A stretch of 64,000 bases of DNA from Flavobacteriales bacterium (GCA_020630395.1 JAHDBM010000004.1:49147-113146); one strand, 5' to 3'. Counted from the stretch's first letter, positions 35,335 through 44,464 are shown. A program made the numbers and translations. The notes: a model not told the origin generated them from the letters alone.

Positions 35335-36065
35335 TTGTAAGATAGTGTTTGTTCGTCAGCTGTTATGATATCAAAATCAAAAATGTTAGATAAGTTGATA
35401 AGAAGTTTTTCTTTTACTTCTTCTATATCTAATTCATGATTTAATTCGTGTTGCATAGAAGTTACAGCTTTGTCATCAATGCCACAAGGTATTATGTTGT
35501 TAAATAAATTTAAATCTGTATTAACATTAAAAGCAAATCCGTGCATAGTTACCCATCTACTACATTTTACACCTAAAGCACATATTTTTCTTGCTTTTTT
35601 TGGATTATTATAGTCAATCCAAACGCCTGTTAGTCCATCTATTCTGCCAGATTTAATTTTGTATTCCTCTAATGTAAGCATTACAGCTTCTTCAATAAAA
35701 CGTAAATATTTGTGTATATCACTAAAAAAATGATCTAAATCAAAAATAGGATACCCCACTATTTGGCCTGGACCATGATAAGTTATATCTCCACCTCTAT
35801 TAATTTTATAATACTGTATGTTTCGATCTTTTAATTGGGTTTTGCTGAGTAATAAATTTTTTTCATCTCCGCTTTTCCCAAGAGTATACACATGAGGATG
35901 CTCACAAAAAATAAGATGATTTTTAGTTTGTACAGCACCTTCACTAGTATCAGCCTTTCTGTTTTCAATTTTAGTTTTAATTGTTTTATCAAAAAGGGTA
36001 GTTTGGTAATCCCAAGCTTTTTTATAATCGTATAAGCCAAGGTCTTTAAACTCTACAGTTCTCAT
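35331..36065 (-). CDS. lipB: Octanoyl-[ACP]:protein N-octanoyltransferase LipB
   Basis: 244 residues. LipB moves octanoyl from ACP to the lipoyl domains of 2-oxoacid dehydrogenases and GcvH; LipA then inserts sulfur. Visible: RGGDITYHGPGQIVGYPIFDL (family signature, split here at the GPGQ), the catalytic Lys in CALGVKCSRWVTMHGFAFNV, and the thioester Cys in NIIPCGI. It lies 8 bp after the isomerase gene and overlaps the next gene by 4 bp. Confidence 0.96.
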   Translation of the reverse strand: MRTVEFKDLGLYDYKKAWDYQTTLFDKTIKTKIENRKADTSEGAVQTKNHLIFCEHPHVYTLGKSGDEKNLLLSKTQLKDRNIQYYKINRGGDITYHGPGQIVGYPIFDLDHFFSDIHKYLRFIEEAVMLTLEEYKIKSGRIDGLTGVWIDYNNPKKARKICALGVKCSRWVTMHGFAFNVNTDLNLFNNIIPCGIDDKAVTSMQHELNHELDIEEVKEKLLINLSNIFDFDIITADEQTLSYK

Positions 36066-36073
36066 GGTGTGAA

Positions 36074-37057
36074 TTAAAAATTACTTAATTCATTTTTTAA
36101 TCCAGTAATAACATCTACTTCTATGGTGTCTACACCTTTAATGTTACCAATGTAAACGCTAATCCAATCGGTAATTAAAATTAAGAATAAAGCTTTTTCA
36201 ATTAAAGTATTGCCTTTTGCTTTAATTTCTATTACAGTGTCAGTGTAACGTGAAATAATTTCTTTAGAAACTTTAAACCTAACTTTGTTTCTGTCAAAAT
36301 CATCTTCTTTAATTAAAAATACGGCTGCAAAATCTTGTGATCCACCAGCCCATCCTACTAATTCGTTATGATTCATTTCTGGAATAACATGATCAAAACA
36401 AAGTGCTTTAGAGTTTTCGTTAATTTGCTGCTTAAAGCGGGTAGCAACACCACCAATACTAGATTCACTATATATAGCAACAGTTTTATTTACAAGTTGT
36501 TCAGCTATTTTATTAGCTGCTTTTTTAATAAGTTCAGTTTCTTCATTTAATAACGCTATCGAGTTTTTTAAATCAGATAAAAAGTTATCGCTAATTAATT
36601 TGTAGTGGTTTAAAATAAAAAATTGTTGAACAAGGGAGTACGCTAGCATTGATCTAGGAGGGTTTCCCCCTGGGATGATAATGTAATTGAAGTTATGTTT
36701 GTCGGCTAGTTCTTGTACTTTTCCTCCAGAAGTAATGCAGGCAATCTCACATTTTTTTTCTATGGCTTGATCCATTGAAAATAGGGTTTCTTCTGTGTTA
36801 CCAGAGTATGATGATACAATAACTAACGTATTTTCATTAGCAAAGGATGGTAATGAATATGTATTGTTAATAACAACAGGAACTTTTAGTTCTTTTTCAA
36901 CAAGCTCAGATACTATTTTACCTCCTATTCCTGAGCCACCAAGCCCACTAATAATTATATTATCTATTTTGCTATTGCTTTGTTTTAAAGAAGCATTATT
37001 ACCTATTGAAATAGCTTCTTCAAGCTGTTTTGTGAATGCTGAAACAAATCTTTGCAT
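36074..37057 (-). CDS. Bifunctional phosphoglucose/phosphomannose isomerase
   Basis: 327 residues with a tandem SIS fold. Such enzymes interconvert glucose-6-P, fructose-6-P and mannose-6-P, feeding sugar-nucleotide supply. SIS signatures: ISGLGGSGIGGKI (about 33-45) and VIVSSYSGNTEETLF with the phosphate-binding Ser/Thr; a C-terminal PGI/PMI domain holds the catalytic Glu/His (PEMNHNELVGW). It heads the minus-strand run isomerase-lipB-small protein-lpxD. Supplying mannose-P for mannosylation is a possible link to the GT2 at 41050. Confidence 0.9.
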   Translation of the reverse strand: MQRFVSAFTKQLEEAISIGNNASLKQSNSKIDNIIISGLGGSGIGGKIVSELVEKELKVPVVINNTYSLPSFANENTLVIVSSYSGNTEETLFSMDQAIEKKCEIACITSGGKVQELADKHNFNYIIIPGGNPPRSMLAYSLVQQFFILNHYKLISDNFLSDLKNSIALLNEETELIKKAANKIAEQLVNKTVAIYSESSIGGVATRFKQQINENSKALCFDHVIPEMNHNELVGWAGGSQDFAAVFLIKEDDFDRNKVRFKVSKEIISRYTDTVIEIKAKGNTLIEKALFLILITDWISVYIGNIKGVDTIEVDVITGLKNELSNF

Positions 37058-37183
37058 ATTATATTGTTCGTGTAAGTTATATGTTGTTTATTCGACCAAT
37101 GACTATTTAGATCATTAGAAAGAAGAATGTAAAATTAAGAAAAATTAAGAATATCTTTAGCTTACAATATTTAATTCACAAAT

Positions 37184-37516
37184 ATGAAAACATATTATAA
37201 CCCAGATGATTTAAAGAAATTTGGAAAAATTGGAGAATTTCAAGAAGAATTAGCAGATAAGTTTTTTGACTATTATGGGGAGGTTTTTAAAGAAGGAGCA
37301 TTAACGGCAAGAGAAAAGAGTTTAATAGCTTTAGCTGTTTCGCATGCAATACAATGCCCCTATTGTATTGATGCTTACACTAAAGATACACTTGAAAAAG
37401 GATGTGCAGAAGATGAAATGATGGAAGCTGTTCATGTAGCTGGAGCTATAAAAGGAGGGGCAACATTGGTACATGGTGTACAGATGATGAATAAAGTAAA
37501 TGATCTTTCTATGTAA
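37184..37516 (+). CDS. CMD-family peroxidase-like protein of arsenosugar synthesis type
   Basis: 110 residues, one carboxymuconolactone-decarboxylase/AhpD-like domain. The redox pair is Cys58/Cys61 in SHAIQCPYCIDAYT; at the position of the AhpD proton-relay His after CxxC there is Tyr. The adjacent radical SAM ArsS-like gene places it in the family annotated as arsenosugar biosynthesis-associated peroxidase-like protein. It is divergent from the isomerase gene and 48 bp ahead of arsS, so the two probably form one operon. Confidence 0.85.
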   Translation: MKTYYNPDDLKKFGKIGEFQEELADKFFDYYGEVFKEGALTAREKSLIALAVSHAIQCPYCIDAYTKDTLEKGCAEDEMMEAVHVAGAIKGGATLVHGVQMMNKVNDLSM

Positions 37517-37564
37517 CTTACATTGAATTGAAGAATTAAGAGGTGTTTGAATAAAAAAAATGAA

Positions 37565-38617
37565 ATGAAACTACAATCATTAAAAAAGCAAAATCACGAA
37601 TTAGCTAATATTAATAATCAGATAACACAACTAGAAAGTGTTGTCAAGAGAATTGATTCAGATAGATTTTCTGAGAAATTAACTGGAATTGACTTGTTTC
37701 CATTAAAACCTACTATTATTGATATATTTCAAATCAATATGGGGAAAATGTGTAATCAAGTTTGTGCTCATTGCCATGTAGATGCTGGTCCAGATCGAAA
37801 GGAAATAATGACAAAAGAGACTTTGCAACAGTGTTTAGATGCTATTGAGCGTTCTCAAATTAAAACAGTAGACCTTACTGGTGGAGCTCCTGAAATGAAT
37901 CCTAATTTTAGATGGTTTGTAGAAGAGGCTTATAAATTAGGTTGTAAAGTTATGGTAAGGTGTAACTTAACGATCATAGTAGCAAATAAAAAATACTATG
38001 ATCTTCCAGAATTTTACAAAAAACATGAAGTAGAAGTAGTGAGTTCTTTACCATTTTATAATGCTAAGAAAACAGATAGTCAAAGAGGGGATGGTGTGTT
38101 TGAAAGAAGCATAAGAGCCTTACAAATGCTAAATGAAGTTGGTTACGGTAAAGAAGGAACAGGATTAATATTAAATTTAGTGTATAATCCATCAGGAGCG
38201 TTTATGCCTCCTGAACAAGAGGGGTTACAAAGGCAATTTAAAAGAAAACTTAAAGCTGATTTTGATATTGAATTTAATGAGTTATTTGCTATTACTAATA
38301 TTCCCATTAGTAGATTTTTAGATTTTTTAGTAGCAAGTGGTAATTTTGATGATTACATGACTCGTTTAGTTGAAGCGTTTAACCCAATGGCCGCCAAAGG
38401 GGTTATGTGTAGAAATACAATATCTATTGGTTGGGATGGCTATTTATTTGATTGTGATTTTAATCAAATGTTAGATTTAAAAGTAGCGGTTAAAGAGTCG
38501 CTACACGTTAAAGATTTTAACAAAGAGTTACTAGAGGGAAGGAACATCATAGTGAATGAGCATTGTTATGGATGTACTGCAGGATCTGGTTCTAGTTGTG
38601 GAGGAGAAACTGCTTAA
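37565..38617 (+). CDS. arsS: Radical SAM protein, ArsS-like
   Basis: 350 residues from the ATG at 37565, preferred to a TTG six codons upstream. ArsS is proposed to use a [4Fe-4S] cluster and SAM to build dimethylarsenosugar. Radical SAM cysteines are in MCNQVCAHCHVDAG (Cys63, 67, 70), followed by DLTGGAPEMNP, the SAM-binding GGxP-type motif. A C-terminal Cys-rich end (HCYGCTAGSGSSCGG) likely binds a further cluster. The adjacent CMD protein is the usual partner. No arsM methyltransferase or ars resistance gene is in the window, so the substrate supply is not shown here. Confidence 0.88.
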   Translation: MKLQSLKKQNHELANINNQITQLESVVKRIDSDRFSEKLTGIDLFPLKPTIIDIFQINMGKMCNQVCAHCHVDAGPDRKEIMTKETLQQCLDAIERSQIKTVDLTGGAPEMNPNFRWFVEEAYKLGCKVMVRCNLTIIVANKKYYDLPEFYKKHEVEVVSSLPFYNAKKTDSQRGDGVFERSIRALQMLNEVGYGKEGTGLILNLVYNPSGAFMPPEQEGLQRQFKRKLKADFDIEFNELFAITNIPISRFLDFLVASGNFDDYMTRLVEAFNPMAAKGVMCRNTISIGWDGYLFDCDFNQMLDLKVAVKESLHVKDFNKELLEGRNIIVNEHCYGCTAGSGSSCGGETA

Positions 38618-39207
38618 TTAGCACAATTACATGTGTTAGACATGTGTATTTTTGTTTTTGGAAGTAACTGGTATAATTTTTTTTGTTGCAATTCACTTAA
38701 TGAGATAAGCCTAAGGTCAAATTCTTTTAGTTTGGTAAGTTTTTTAAGTTCATCAGGGAATTCATCTAATTCATTGCTCCATAAATCTAAATATACTAGC
38801 TCAGTTAAATTTCCTATTTGATAAGGAATGGCTACTAAGTTATTTTGATTAATAGAGAGCTTTTTTAATTGAGTAATAAAACAAACAGTTAAGGGGAAAA
38901 CTTTAAACTTGTTTTTATTTAATTTTAGTTCTTCTAAATGCGTAAGGTTCTTTATTTGTAAAGGAACATTAGTGAGTTTGTTTTTACTTAAATCTAATGT
39001 CCTTAAGTTTTTTAATAAAAATATCCCTTCGGGAAATTCAGTGTATTTTTTTCGAGTTAATTTTAAATGAAAAACTTCATTAGGTTTCTTTAAAGCTTCT
39101 TCTAAACTTTTAAAAACCTTTGTAGAATCAATCTTATTTTGGCTGTGTAAACTTATACTTAATAAGATTGAAAATAGAATTAGTATGTGTTTTTTTAACA
39201 ATAACAT
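38614..39207 (-). CDS. Secreted leucine-rich-repeat protein
   Basis: 197 residues from the ATG at 39207 (MLLLKKHILILFSILLSISLHSQ), which gives a normal signal peptide; an ATG ten codons upstream only adds hydrophobic residues. About five LRR units of 23 residues follow, with the pattern LxxLxxLxLxxNxLxxxPxxI (for example LRTLDLSKNKLTNVPLQI). The last unit ends in a Cys pair (NTCNCAN). Probably a small binding protein at the envelope; partner unknown. Its stop overlaps the ArsS stop region by 4 bp on the opposite strand. Confidence 0.8.
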   Translation of the reverse strand: MLLLKKHILILFSILLSISLHSQNKIDSTKVFKSLEEALKKPNEVFHLKLTRKKYTEFPEGIFLLKNLRTLDLSKNKLTNVPLQIKNLTHLEELKLNKNKFKVFPLTVCFITQLKKLSINQNNLVAIPYQIGNLTELVYLDLWSNELDEFPDELKKLTKLKEFDLRLISLSELQQKKLYQLLPKTKIHMSNTCNCAN

Positions 39208-39269
39208 TTTCAATAATACTAATATTAGTAGTAACATATTGCTAAATTGTTGTTAAATCTTGTGTAAAA

Positions 39270-39299
39270 TTGCTTGAAGGGAATAAATGTTTAACTTTG
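39270..39299 (+). promoter_or_regulatory. Promoter of the PorT-family gene
   Basis: TTG at 39270-39272, 19 bases, then TAACTTTG at 39292-39299: matches the Bacteroidota -33/-7 consensus. The start codon is 28 bases further on. Confidence 0.65.
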
Positions 39300-39327
39300 C
39301 TTTCAATAATTATTTAAGATTTTAAAA

Positions 39328-40146
39328 ATGAAAAAGATACTTATACTTGTTTTAGCTACAAGTTTTGCTAGCGCAGGATTTTCTCAAGATGATGAAGCAG
39401 CAAAGAAATTTAGATTTGGACTAAAGGTAGCTCCATCTATCAATTGGTTAAAACCTCAAGACACAAGAAAATTTGAAAACGGAGGAAGCACATTAGGGTT
39501 TAATTGGGGGTTAATTACAGAGTTTGCACTAGGAGATTTATTTAGTTTCTCTACTGGTTTAGAGTTAAATCACGAAAAAGGAAAAATAAATTTCACAAAT
39601 GATGCTTTTTATGCAATAAATGACCAATTTGAATTTATTGAAACCCAAAAGAATGAGTCTACAGGTAATTATGAGCTTAGTGATACATCAAGGCCATACG
39701 CAGCTCTTAAATTGAATAACCGAAAGTATTCTAGCACATATGTTACACTTCCTATGGCTTTAAAAATGAAAACAAAGGAGATAGGGTATCTTACTTACTT
39801 TGGTGAGTTTGGCTTAAACTTAGCTTTTAGAACAGGTACTAAAGTTTCTGATGAAGCACTTTTAGCTAATGCTAACTCAAATCCAACTAATATTGATATT
39901 AGTGATTTATCTAAAATTATTTATGATAAAGATATGCAGCCATTACGTGTTCAATTACAAGTTGGTTTTGGTGCAGAATATAATTTGGCAGGTTCTACAG
40001 CTGTATTTGGAGCTTTACATTATAACCTTGGATTTACAAATGTTGTTAAAGGAGACTCAAAGTATTTATTAGACATAGATAGTCAACCTGTAGGGCAAAA
40101 TTTTACTGCGCATGGAGTAAGACTTACTGTAGGGGTATTGTTTTAA
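39328..40146 (+). CDS. PorT-family outer-membrane beta-barrel protein
   Basis: 272 residues: signal peptide (MKKILILVLATSFASAGFSQ) and an eight-strand-type barrel typical of the outer membrane beta-barrel/PorT family. Paired aromatic strands (FRFGLKVAPSINWL, FSFSTGLELNHEKG, VTLPMALKMKTKEIGYLTYFGEFGLNL) end in VRLTVGVLF with a C-terminal Phe. PorT proper is a T9SS component, but this broad family has many members and I cannot call it PorT itself. Own promoter and terminator, so a single-gene transcript. Confidence 0.85.
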   Translation: MKKILILVLATSFASAGFSQDDEAAKKFRFGLKVAPSINWLKPQDTRKFENGGSTLGFNWGLITEFALGDLFSFSTGLELNHEKGKINFTNDAFYAINDQFEFIETQKNESTGNYELSDTSRPYAALKLNNRKYSSTYVTLPMALKMKTKEIGYLTYFGEFGLNLAFRTGTKVSDEALLANANSNPTNIDISDLSKIIYDKDMQPLRVQLQVGFGAEYNLAGSTAVFGALHYNLGFTNVVKGDSKYLLDIDSQPVGQNFTAHGVRLTVGVLF

Positions 40147-40170
40147 TATATCTTAACAAGTTTAATTTAA

Positions 40171-40201
40171 AAACACCTATGAATCCATAGGTGTTTTTTT
40201 T
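40171..40201 (+). terminator. Rho-independent terminator after the PorT-family gene
   Basis: Perfect 11-bp stem (aaacacctatg / cataggtgttt) with a 4-base loop, followed by T residues; 24 bp after the stop codon. Confidence 0.92.
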
Positions 40202-40225
40202 ATTTTTAATCTTTAGATTCAATTT

Positions 40226-41008
40226 ATGAAAACAAAAGGAATAATAGATCATATAGTAGGTTGGTTAAAAGATTATGCTGATTCAGCTAATATAGAGGGG
40301 TTTGTTATCGGAATATCTGGAGGTATTGATTCTGCAGTTACTTCTACATTATGTTCGCTAACGGGTAAAAAACTAATTTGCTTAAACATGCCAATTCATC
40401 AAGCGAAAAGTCAATTCGACAGAAGTAATGAACATATTAATTGGCTTAAAGAAAATTTTGATGGAGTTAGTAATTACACGGTCGATTTAACAGCTACTTT
40501 TGACCAAACATGTGAAGATTTTCCAAAAGAAATTCAAGATCAATTAACCATGGCGAATGTAAGAGCTAGATTAAGAATGACAACTTTGTATGCATTTGCT
40601 TGTAATAAAAAGTATTTAGTTGCAGGTACTGGAAATAAAGTGGAAGATTTTGGAGTAGGATTTTTTACCAAATATGGGGATGGGGGTGTAGATTTAAGTC
40701 CTATTGCTGATTTAATGAAAACAGAAGTTTATGCTATTGCTAAAGAATTAGGAGTAGTAGATTCTATTCAACAAGCTAAGCCAACTGATGGTTTGTGGGG
40801 AGATGATAGAACAGATGAAGATCAAATAGGAGCATCATACCCCGAGTTAGAATGGGCAATGCGTTACATTGAAAGAGGAAAAGATTCAGAAACTCTTTCT
40901 GCAAGGCAAACAGAGGTGTTAGCTTTGTATAAAAAATTACATAAAGCTAACTTACATAAAATGAACCCTATTCCGGTATGTGAAATACCTAAAGAATTAT
41001 TTAAATAA
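40226..41008 (+). CDS. nadE: NAD(+) synthase, ammonia-dependent
   Basis: 260 residues, the short form without a glutaminase domain. It amidates deamido-NAD to NAD with ATP and ammonia. PP-loop GISGGIDSAV (29-38), the AGTGNKVEDFGVGFFTKYGDGGVDLSPIADLMKTEV region (family block, about 133-168), and the C-terminal CEIP. It starts 25 bases after a terminator. The GT2 gene follows in the same direction but appears to have its own promoter. Confidence 0.95.
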   Translation: MKTKGIIDHIVGWLKDYADSANIEGFVIGISGGIDSAVTSTLCSLTGKKLICLNMPIHQAKSQFDRSNEHINWLKENFDGVSNYTVDLTATFDQTCEDFPKEIQDQLTMANVRARLRMTTLYAFACNKKYLVAGTGNKVEDFGVGFFTKYGDGGVDLSPIADLMKTEVYAIAKELGVVDSIQQAKPTDGLWGDDRTDEDQIGASYPELEWAMRYIERGKDSETLSARQTEVLALYKKLHKANLHKMNPIPVCEIPKELFK

Positions 41009-41023
41009 ATAGCTTTGGAAGTT

Positions 41024-41031
41024 TATATTTG
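41024..41031 (+). promoter_or_regulatory. -7 promoter box before the GT2 gene
   Basis: TATATTTG, an exact TAnnTTTG match. No clear TTG at the -33 spacing. The box covers the first possible TTG start (41029), which supports the second TTG at 41050 as the real start. Confidence 0.45.
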
Positions 41032-41049
41032 TTAGGAAAGAAGAGAAAT

Positions 41050-41790
41050 TTGTCAGATAGTGTAATAATTATACCAACTTATAATGAGAAGGAAAATGTA
41101 GAAAACATTATCCGAAAGGTATTCTCTATGCCTAAAGATTTTCATGTTTTAATTGTAGATGATGGATCGCCAGATGGAACAGCTGATATTGTTAAGAATC
41201 TTCAGAAAGAATTTCCCGATTCGTTACATATTCAAGAGAGGACAGGGAAATTAGGACTTGGCACAGCATATATTCATGGATTTAAATGGAGTCTTAAAGC
41301 TGGATATGATTATATCTTTGAAATGGATGCTGATTTTTCACACCCTGTAGATAAATTAGAAGCTTTATATGATGCTTGTGCAAAAGACGGAGCAGACTTA
41401 AGTGTAGGTTCTCGTTATATTAAAGGAGGGAAAGTAGAAAATTGGCCAAGAAATAGAAAATTACTGTCCTATTATGCATCTGTGTATGTAAGAATGATTT
41501 TGTGGATTGGAGTTAAAGATACCACAGCAGGCTTTATGTGCTATACTAGAAAAGTATTAGAAACGATAGATCTTGATGATATACGATTTGTAGGATATGC
41601 ATTTCAAATAGAAATGAAATATACAGCTAAACGTTTAGGGTTTAAACTTAAAGAAGTCCCTATAACATTTACAGATAGGCTTCACGGTACTTCCAAAATG
41701 GACGGATCAATAATCAAGGAAGCGTTATTTGGAGTAATTAAATTAAGATTTAAAAAATACAAAAGAAGAGGTGGCGATAATCCTAATTAA
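41050..41790 (+). CDS. Polyprenol monophosphomannose synthase-like GT2
   Basis: 246 residues from TTG at 41050 (reads MSDSVIIIPTYNEKENVE, as in relatives); a TTG seven codons upstream falls inside a promoter-like box. Family 2 glycosyltransferase resembling DPM1, which transfers mannose from GDP-mannose to a polyprenyl phosphate. Motifs: PTYNEKENV, LIVDDGSPDGT, EMDADFSHP (the metal-binding DxD), SRYIKGGKVENWP, and FxDRxxGxSKM as FTDRLHGTSKM. No C-terminal TM pair. The lipid-linked mannose could serve GT-C enzymes such as the DUF2723 protein at 4280 (inference). It overlaps pyrC by 20 bp. Confidence 0.88.
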   Translation: MSDSVIIIPTYNEKENVENIIRKVFSMPKDFHVLIVDDGSPDGTADIVKNLQKEFPDSLHIQERTGKLGLGTAYIHGFKWSLKAGYDYIFEMDADFSHPVDKLEALYDACAKDGADLSVGSRYIKGGKVENWPRNRKLLSYYASVYVRMILWIGVKDTTAGFMCYTRKVLETIDLDDIRFVGYAFQIEMKYTAKRLGFKLKEVPITFTDRLHGTSKMDGSIIKEALFGVIKLRFKKYKRRGGDNPN

Positions 41791-43105
41791 AAATGGTACA
41801 GTTGTTAACGAAGGTAAGGTTGAACAACTAGATGTTCTTATTGAAGATGATAGAATAGTGAAAATTGCAAGAGATATCTCTCATCCTCAAGCGAATATTG
41901 TTTCTGCTGAAGGAAAATATATCTTACCAGGAGTAATAGACGATCAAGTTCACTTTAGAGAGCCAGGATTAACGCATAAAGCAAATTTATATACTGAATC
42001 TAAGGCAGCTGTTGCAGGAGGAATAACCTCTTACATGGAAATGCCTAATACAGTTCCCAATACCTTAACACAAGAATTACTAGCCGATAAATATGAAATA
42101 GCTTCTCGAGCTTCACTTGCTAATTATTCTTTCTACATGGGGGCTAGCAATGATAACATAGAAGAGGTGTTAAAAACAGATCGATCTCAGGTTTGTGGAG
42201 TAAAAGTATTTATGGGGTCTTCTACAGGAAATATGTTAGTTGATAATGAACAAACGTTAACCAATATTTTTTCTAAATGCGATATGCTAATTGCTACTCA
42301 TTGCGAAGATGAAGCTACTGTTAGAGGTAATTTAGCGATTTATAAAGAACAATACGGAGAAGATATTCCGCTTAAGTTTCATCCAATAATAAGAAATGAG
42401 GAAGCTTGTTACTTATCGTCATCATTAGCAGCTAACTTGGCTAAACAATATGATACGAGATTGCATATTTTGCATATCTCTACAGCAAAAGAGCTAAGTT
42501 TATTCAGTAATGAAAAACCGCTCAAAGAAAAAAGAATAACAGCTGAAGCTTGTATTCATCATTTATGGTTTGATGACTCATATTACAATACAAAAGGAAC
42601 TCATATTAAATGGAATCCGGCAGTAAAAACAGCCAGTGATAGAAAAGCTATTTTAGCAGCTGTAAATAATAATGTTATAGATGTTATTGCTACCGACCAT
42701 GCTCCACATACGCTAGAAGAAAAATCGAACGTATATACAAAGGCTCCTTCTGGTGGGCCTTTAGTGCAACATGCATTACTAGCCATGCTAGAATTAGTTA
42801 AGAAAAAAGAAATTACATTAGAGCATGTAGTTCAAAAAATGAGCCATGATGTTGCTGTTTGTTTTCAAATGAAAGACAGAGGGTACTTAAGAGAAGGATA
42901 CTTTGCTGATATCGTTATTGTAGATATGGATAAGTCGTGGGAAGTTAAAAGAGAGAACATCTTATACAAATGTGGATGGTCACCATTTGAAGGAGACACC
43001 TTTAGTTCGTATATAGATGCAACAATAGTTAGTGGTCATTTAGCGTATAGAAATGGAGTGTTCAATGAGAGCAAGCAAGGGAAAAGACTAACGTTTGAAA
43101 GGTAA
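41771..43105 (+). CDS. pyrC: Dihydroorotase (class I type)
   Basis: 444 residues from a GTG that overlaps the GT2 gene by 20 bp. Dihydroorotase closes carbamoyl-aspartate to dihydroorotate in pyrimidine synthesis. Metal/substrate blocks: DDQVHFREPGLTHKA near residue 58, MEMPNTVPNT, KVFMGSSTGNML, ATHCEDE, LHILHIST, and ATDHAPHT. In the usual DxHxHxR motif the first His is Gln here (DQVHFR), a form I also associate with flavobacterial homologues, so activity is still likely. A following DUF4296 lipoprotein may be co-transcribed. Confidence 0.9.
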   Translation: MAIILIKNGTVVNEGKVEQLDVLIEDDRIVKIARDISHPQANIVSAEGKYILPGVIDDQVHFREPGLTHKANLYTESKAAVAGGITSYMEMPNTVPNTLTQELLADKYEIASRASLANYSFYMGASNDNIEEVLKTDRSQVCGVKVFMGSSTGNMLVDNEQTLTNIFSKCDMLIATHCEDEATVRGNLAIYKEQYGEDIPLKFHPIIRNEEACYLSSSLAANLAKQYDTRLHILHISTAKELSLFSNEKPLKEKRITAEACIHHLWFDDSYYNTKGTHIKWNPAVKTASDRKAILAAVNNNVIDVIATDHAPHTLEEKSNVYTKAPSGGPLVQHALLAMLELVKKKEITLEHVVQKMSHDVAVCFQMKDRGYLREGYFADIVIVDMDKSWEVKRENILYKCGWSPFEGDTFSSYIDATIVSGHLAYRNGVFNESKQGKRLTFER

Positions 43106-43127
43106 CTATCTAAAAGGTTTTTTATTT

Positions 43128-43739
43128 ATGAGAACATCACTAATGTTAATATTGTTAATGGCTATGTTGTCTTGTAAAAACAAAGATGTTACTGTAGAAG
43201 TGCCTAAAAATCTCATAGATAAAAATAAGTTTGTAGAGGTATTAGTTGATGTAAATCTTTTAGAAGGGCATTTAACAAACCTTAATGTTAATATGCCCGA
43301 GATTAAAAATAATTCGCTAGGAAAGTATAAATCAATTTTTGAAAGACATGGTATTGATAATACTACATATCAGTCTTCTTATGATTATTATGTTCAACAA
43401 GATGTCTACAAAGAAATGGTAGATAGTGCTTTGGCTAAACTAACCATTTTGGAAAACAAATTATTAAAAGTACCAGATGTTAAGCAGATGTCTCTCCCTC
43501 AGTTTAGACAGTTGATTATTATAGACAGTATGGTAGACTTTTTGGAGGTAGATTCAGTACATACAAGGGAATTTATTATAGATAGTTTACTTAGTTATTA
43601 TCAAAAACATAACGATAAAATAGTAAGTATAGGGCTTGATTCTCTTTCGTTTCATAGTAGTATGATGAACATGAGAAAAAACAAATTGTTATTTAAGTCA
43701 ATTACAAGCAAAATATTAGAAGAACATTATAATGATTAA
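43128..43739 (+). CDS. DUF4296 lipoprotein
   Basis: 203 residues from the ATG at 43128 (MRTSLMLILLMAMLSC), which gives a clean lipoprotein signal; a TTG 11 codons upstream lies inside pyrC. DUF4296 occurs in many Bacteroidota lipoproteins; typical text is FVEVLVDVNLLEGHL and FERHGIDNTTYQSSYDYY. Helical, function unknown. Its 3' end overlaps folB by 8 bp, so translation is coupled. Confidence 0.82.
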   Translation: MRTSLMLILLMAMLSCKNKDVTVEVPKNLIDKNKFVEVLVDVNLLEGHLTNLNVNMPEIKNNSLGKYKSIFERHGIDNTTYQSSYDYYVQQDVYKEMVDSALAKLTILENKLLKVPDVKQMSLPQFRQLIIIDSMVDFLEVDSVHTREFIIDSLLSYYQKHNDKIVSIGLDSLSFHSSMMNMRKNKLLFKSITSKILEEHYND

Positions 43740-44085
43740 TACGGTTTCAGTAAAGGGAATAAAGAGTTTTGGGTATCATGGTTGTTTAACTGAAGAAGCC
43801 GAAATTGGAGGTGAATTTATTACAGATGTAATCATTTATACAGATTTTATGAAAGCTGCCAAAAAAGATGATTTATCTAAAACAATAGATTATGTGTTGG
43901 TCAATAAAATTGTGGAAGAAGAAATGGCTATTCGATCTAAGTTAATTGAAACAGTTGGGCATAGAATACTGAAAAGGATAAAAAAGTCTAGTAAATCAAT
44001 TGTTAAAGTAATGGTTGAGGTAAAAAAAATAAATCCACCTATAAATGGTAATGTAGATTATGTTTCTATTTCTTTGGAAGGTTGA
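43732..44085 (+). CDS. folB: Dihydroneopterin aldolase FolB
   Basis: 117 residues, normal length. FolB cleaves dihydroneopterin to 6-hydroxymethyl-dihydropterin in folate synthesis. N-terminal VKGIKSFGYHGCLTEEAEIGG (family block), the substrate-binding Glu in IETVGHRIL, and the catalytic Lys in VMVEVKKINPPI. Overlaps the DUF4296 gene by 8 bp. Confidence 0.92.
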   Translation: MINTVSVKGIKSFGYHGCLTEEAEIGGEFITDVIIYTDFMKAAKKDDLSKTIDYVLVNKIVEEEMAIRSKLIETVGHRILKRIKKSSKSIVKVMVEVKKINPPINGNVDYVSISLEG

Positions 44086-44149
44086 TATAATGTCTAAAGT
44101 ACTGTAACTTTTTAATTAAGGATCGTTATACAGATAAATTTTTTACATT

Positions 44150-44464
44150 ATGAAAAAAGTGATTTTATGTTTAACGATTGCATTAGGGAGTTTATCTTAC
44201 TCTCAAATTATTACTAAAAACTTGAATTTAATAGGAAGTTCGTTTCAAGAAATATTAAAACTAAAAGGTAATCCTGTCGATATTAAAGTAGACAATACGA
44301 ATGATTCAATTGGTCCAGTTGTTGCTCTGATTTATAATTATAATGAGACTTATTTTTTTGCAAATAATAAATTAGAAGGTTTTGGCTATGGTTTTTCAAA
44401 TAAAGAAGGCGAGAAAAACGCTAGACTAAATTTTGAGAGGAAATATGGCAAGTTAGATGATTAA
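44150..44464 (+). CDS. Small secreted protein of unknown function
   Basis: 104 residues; signal peptide (VILCLTIALGSLSYSQ). The remainder has an Asn/Lys-rich beta pattern (VVALIYNYNETYFFANNKLEGFGYGF). No family recognised. It overlaps the convergent aminotransferase gene by 4 bp at the 3' ends. A 64-bp gap separates it from folB. Confidence 0.6.
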   Translation: MKKVILCLTIALGSLSYSQIITKNLNLIGSSFQEILKLKGNPVDIKVDNTNDSIGPVVALIYNYNETYFFANNKLEGFGYGFSNKEGEKNARLNFERKYGKLDD

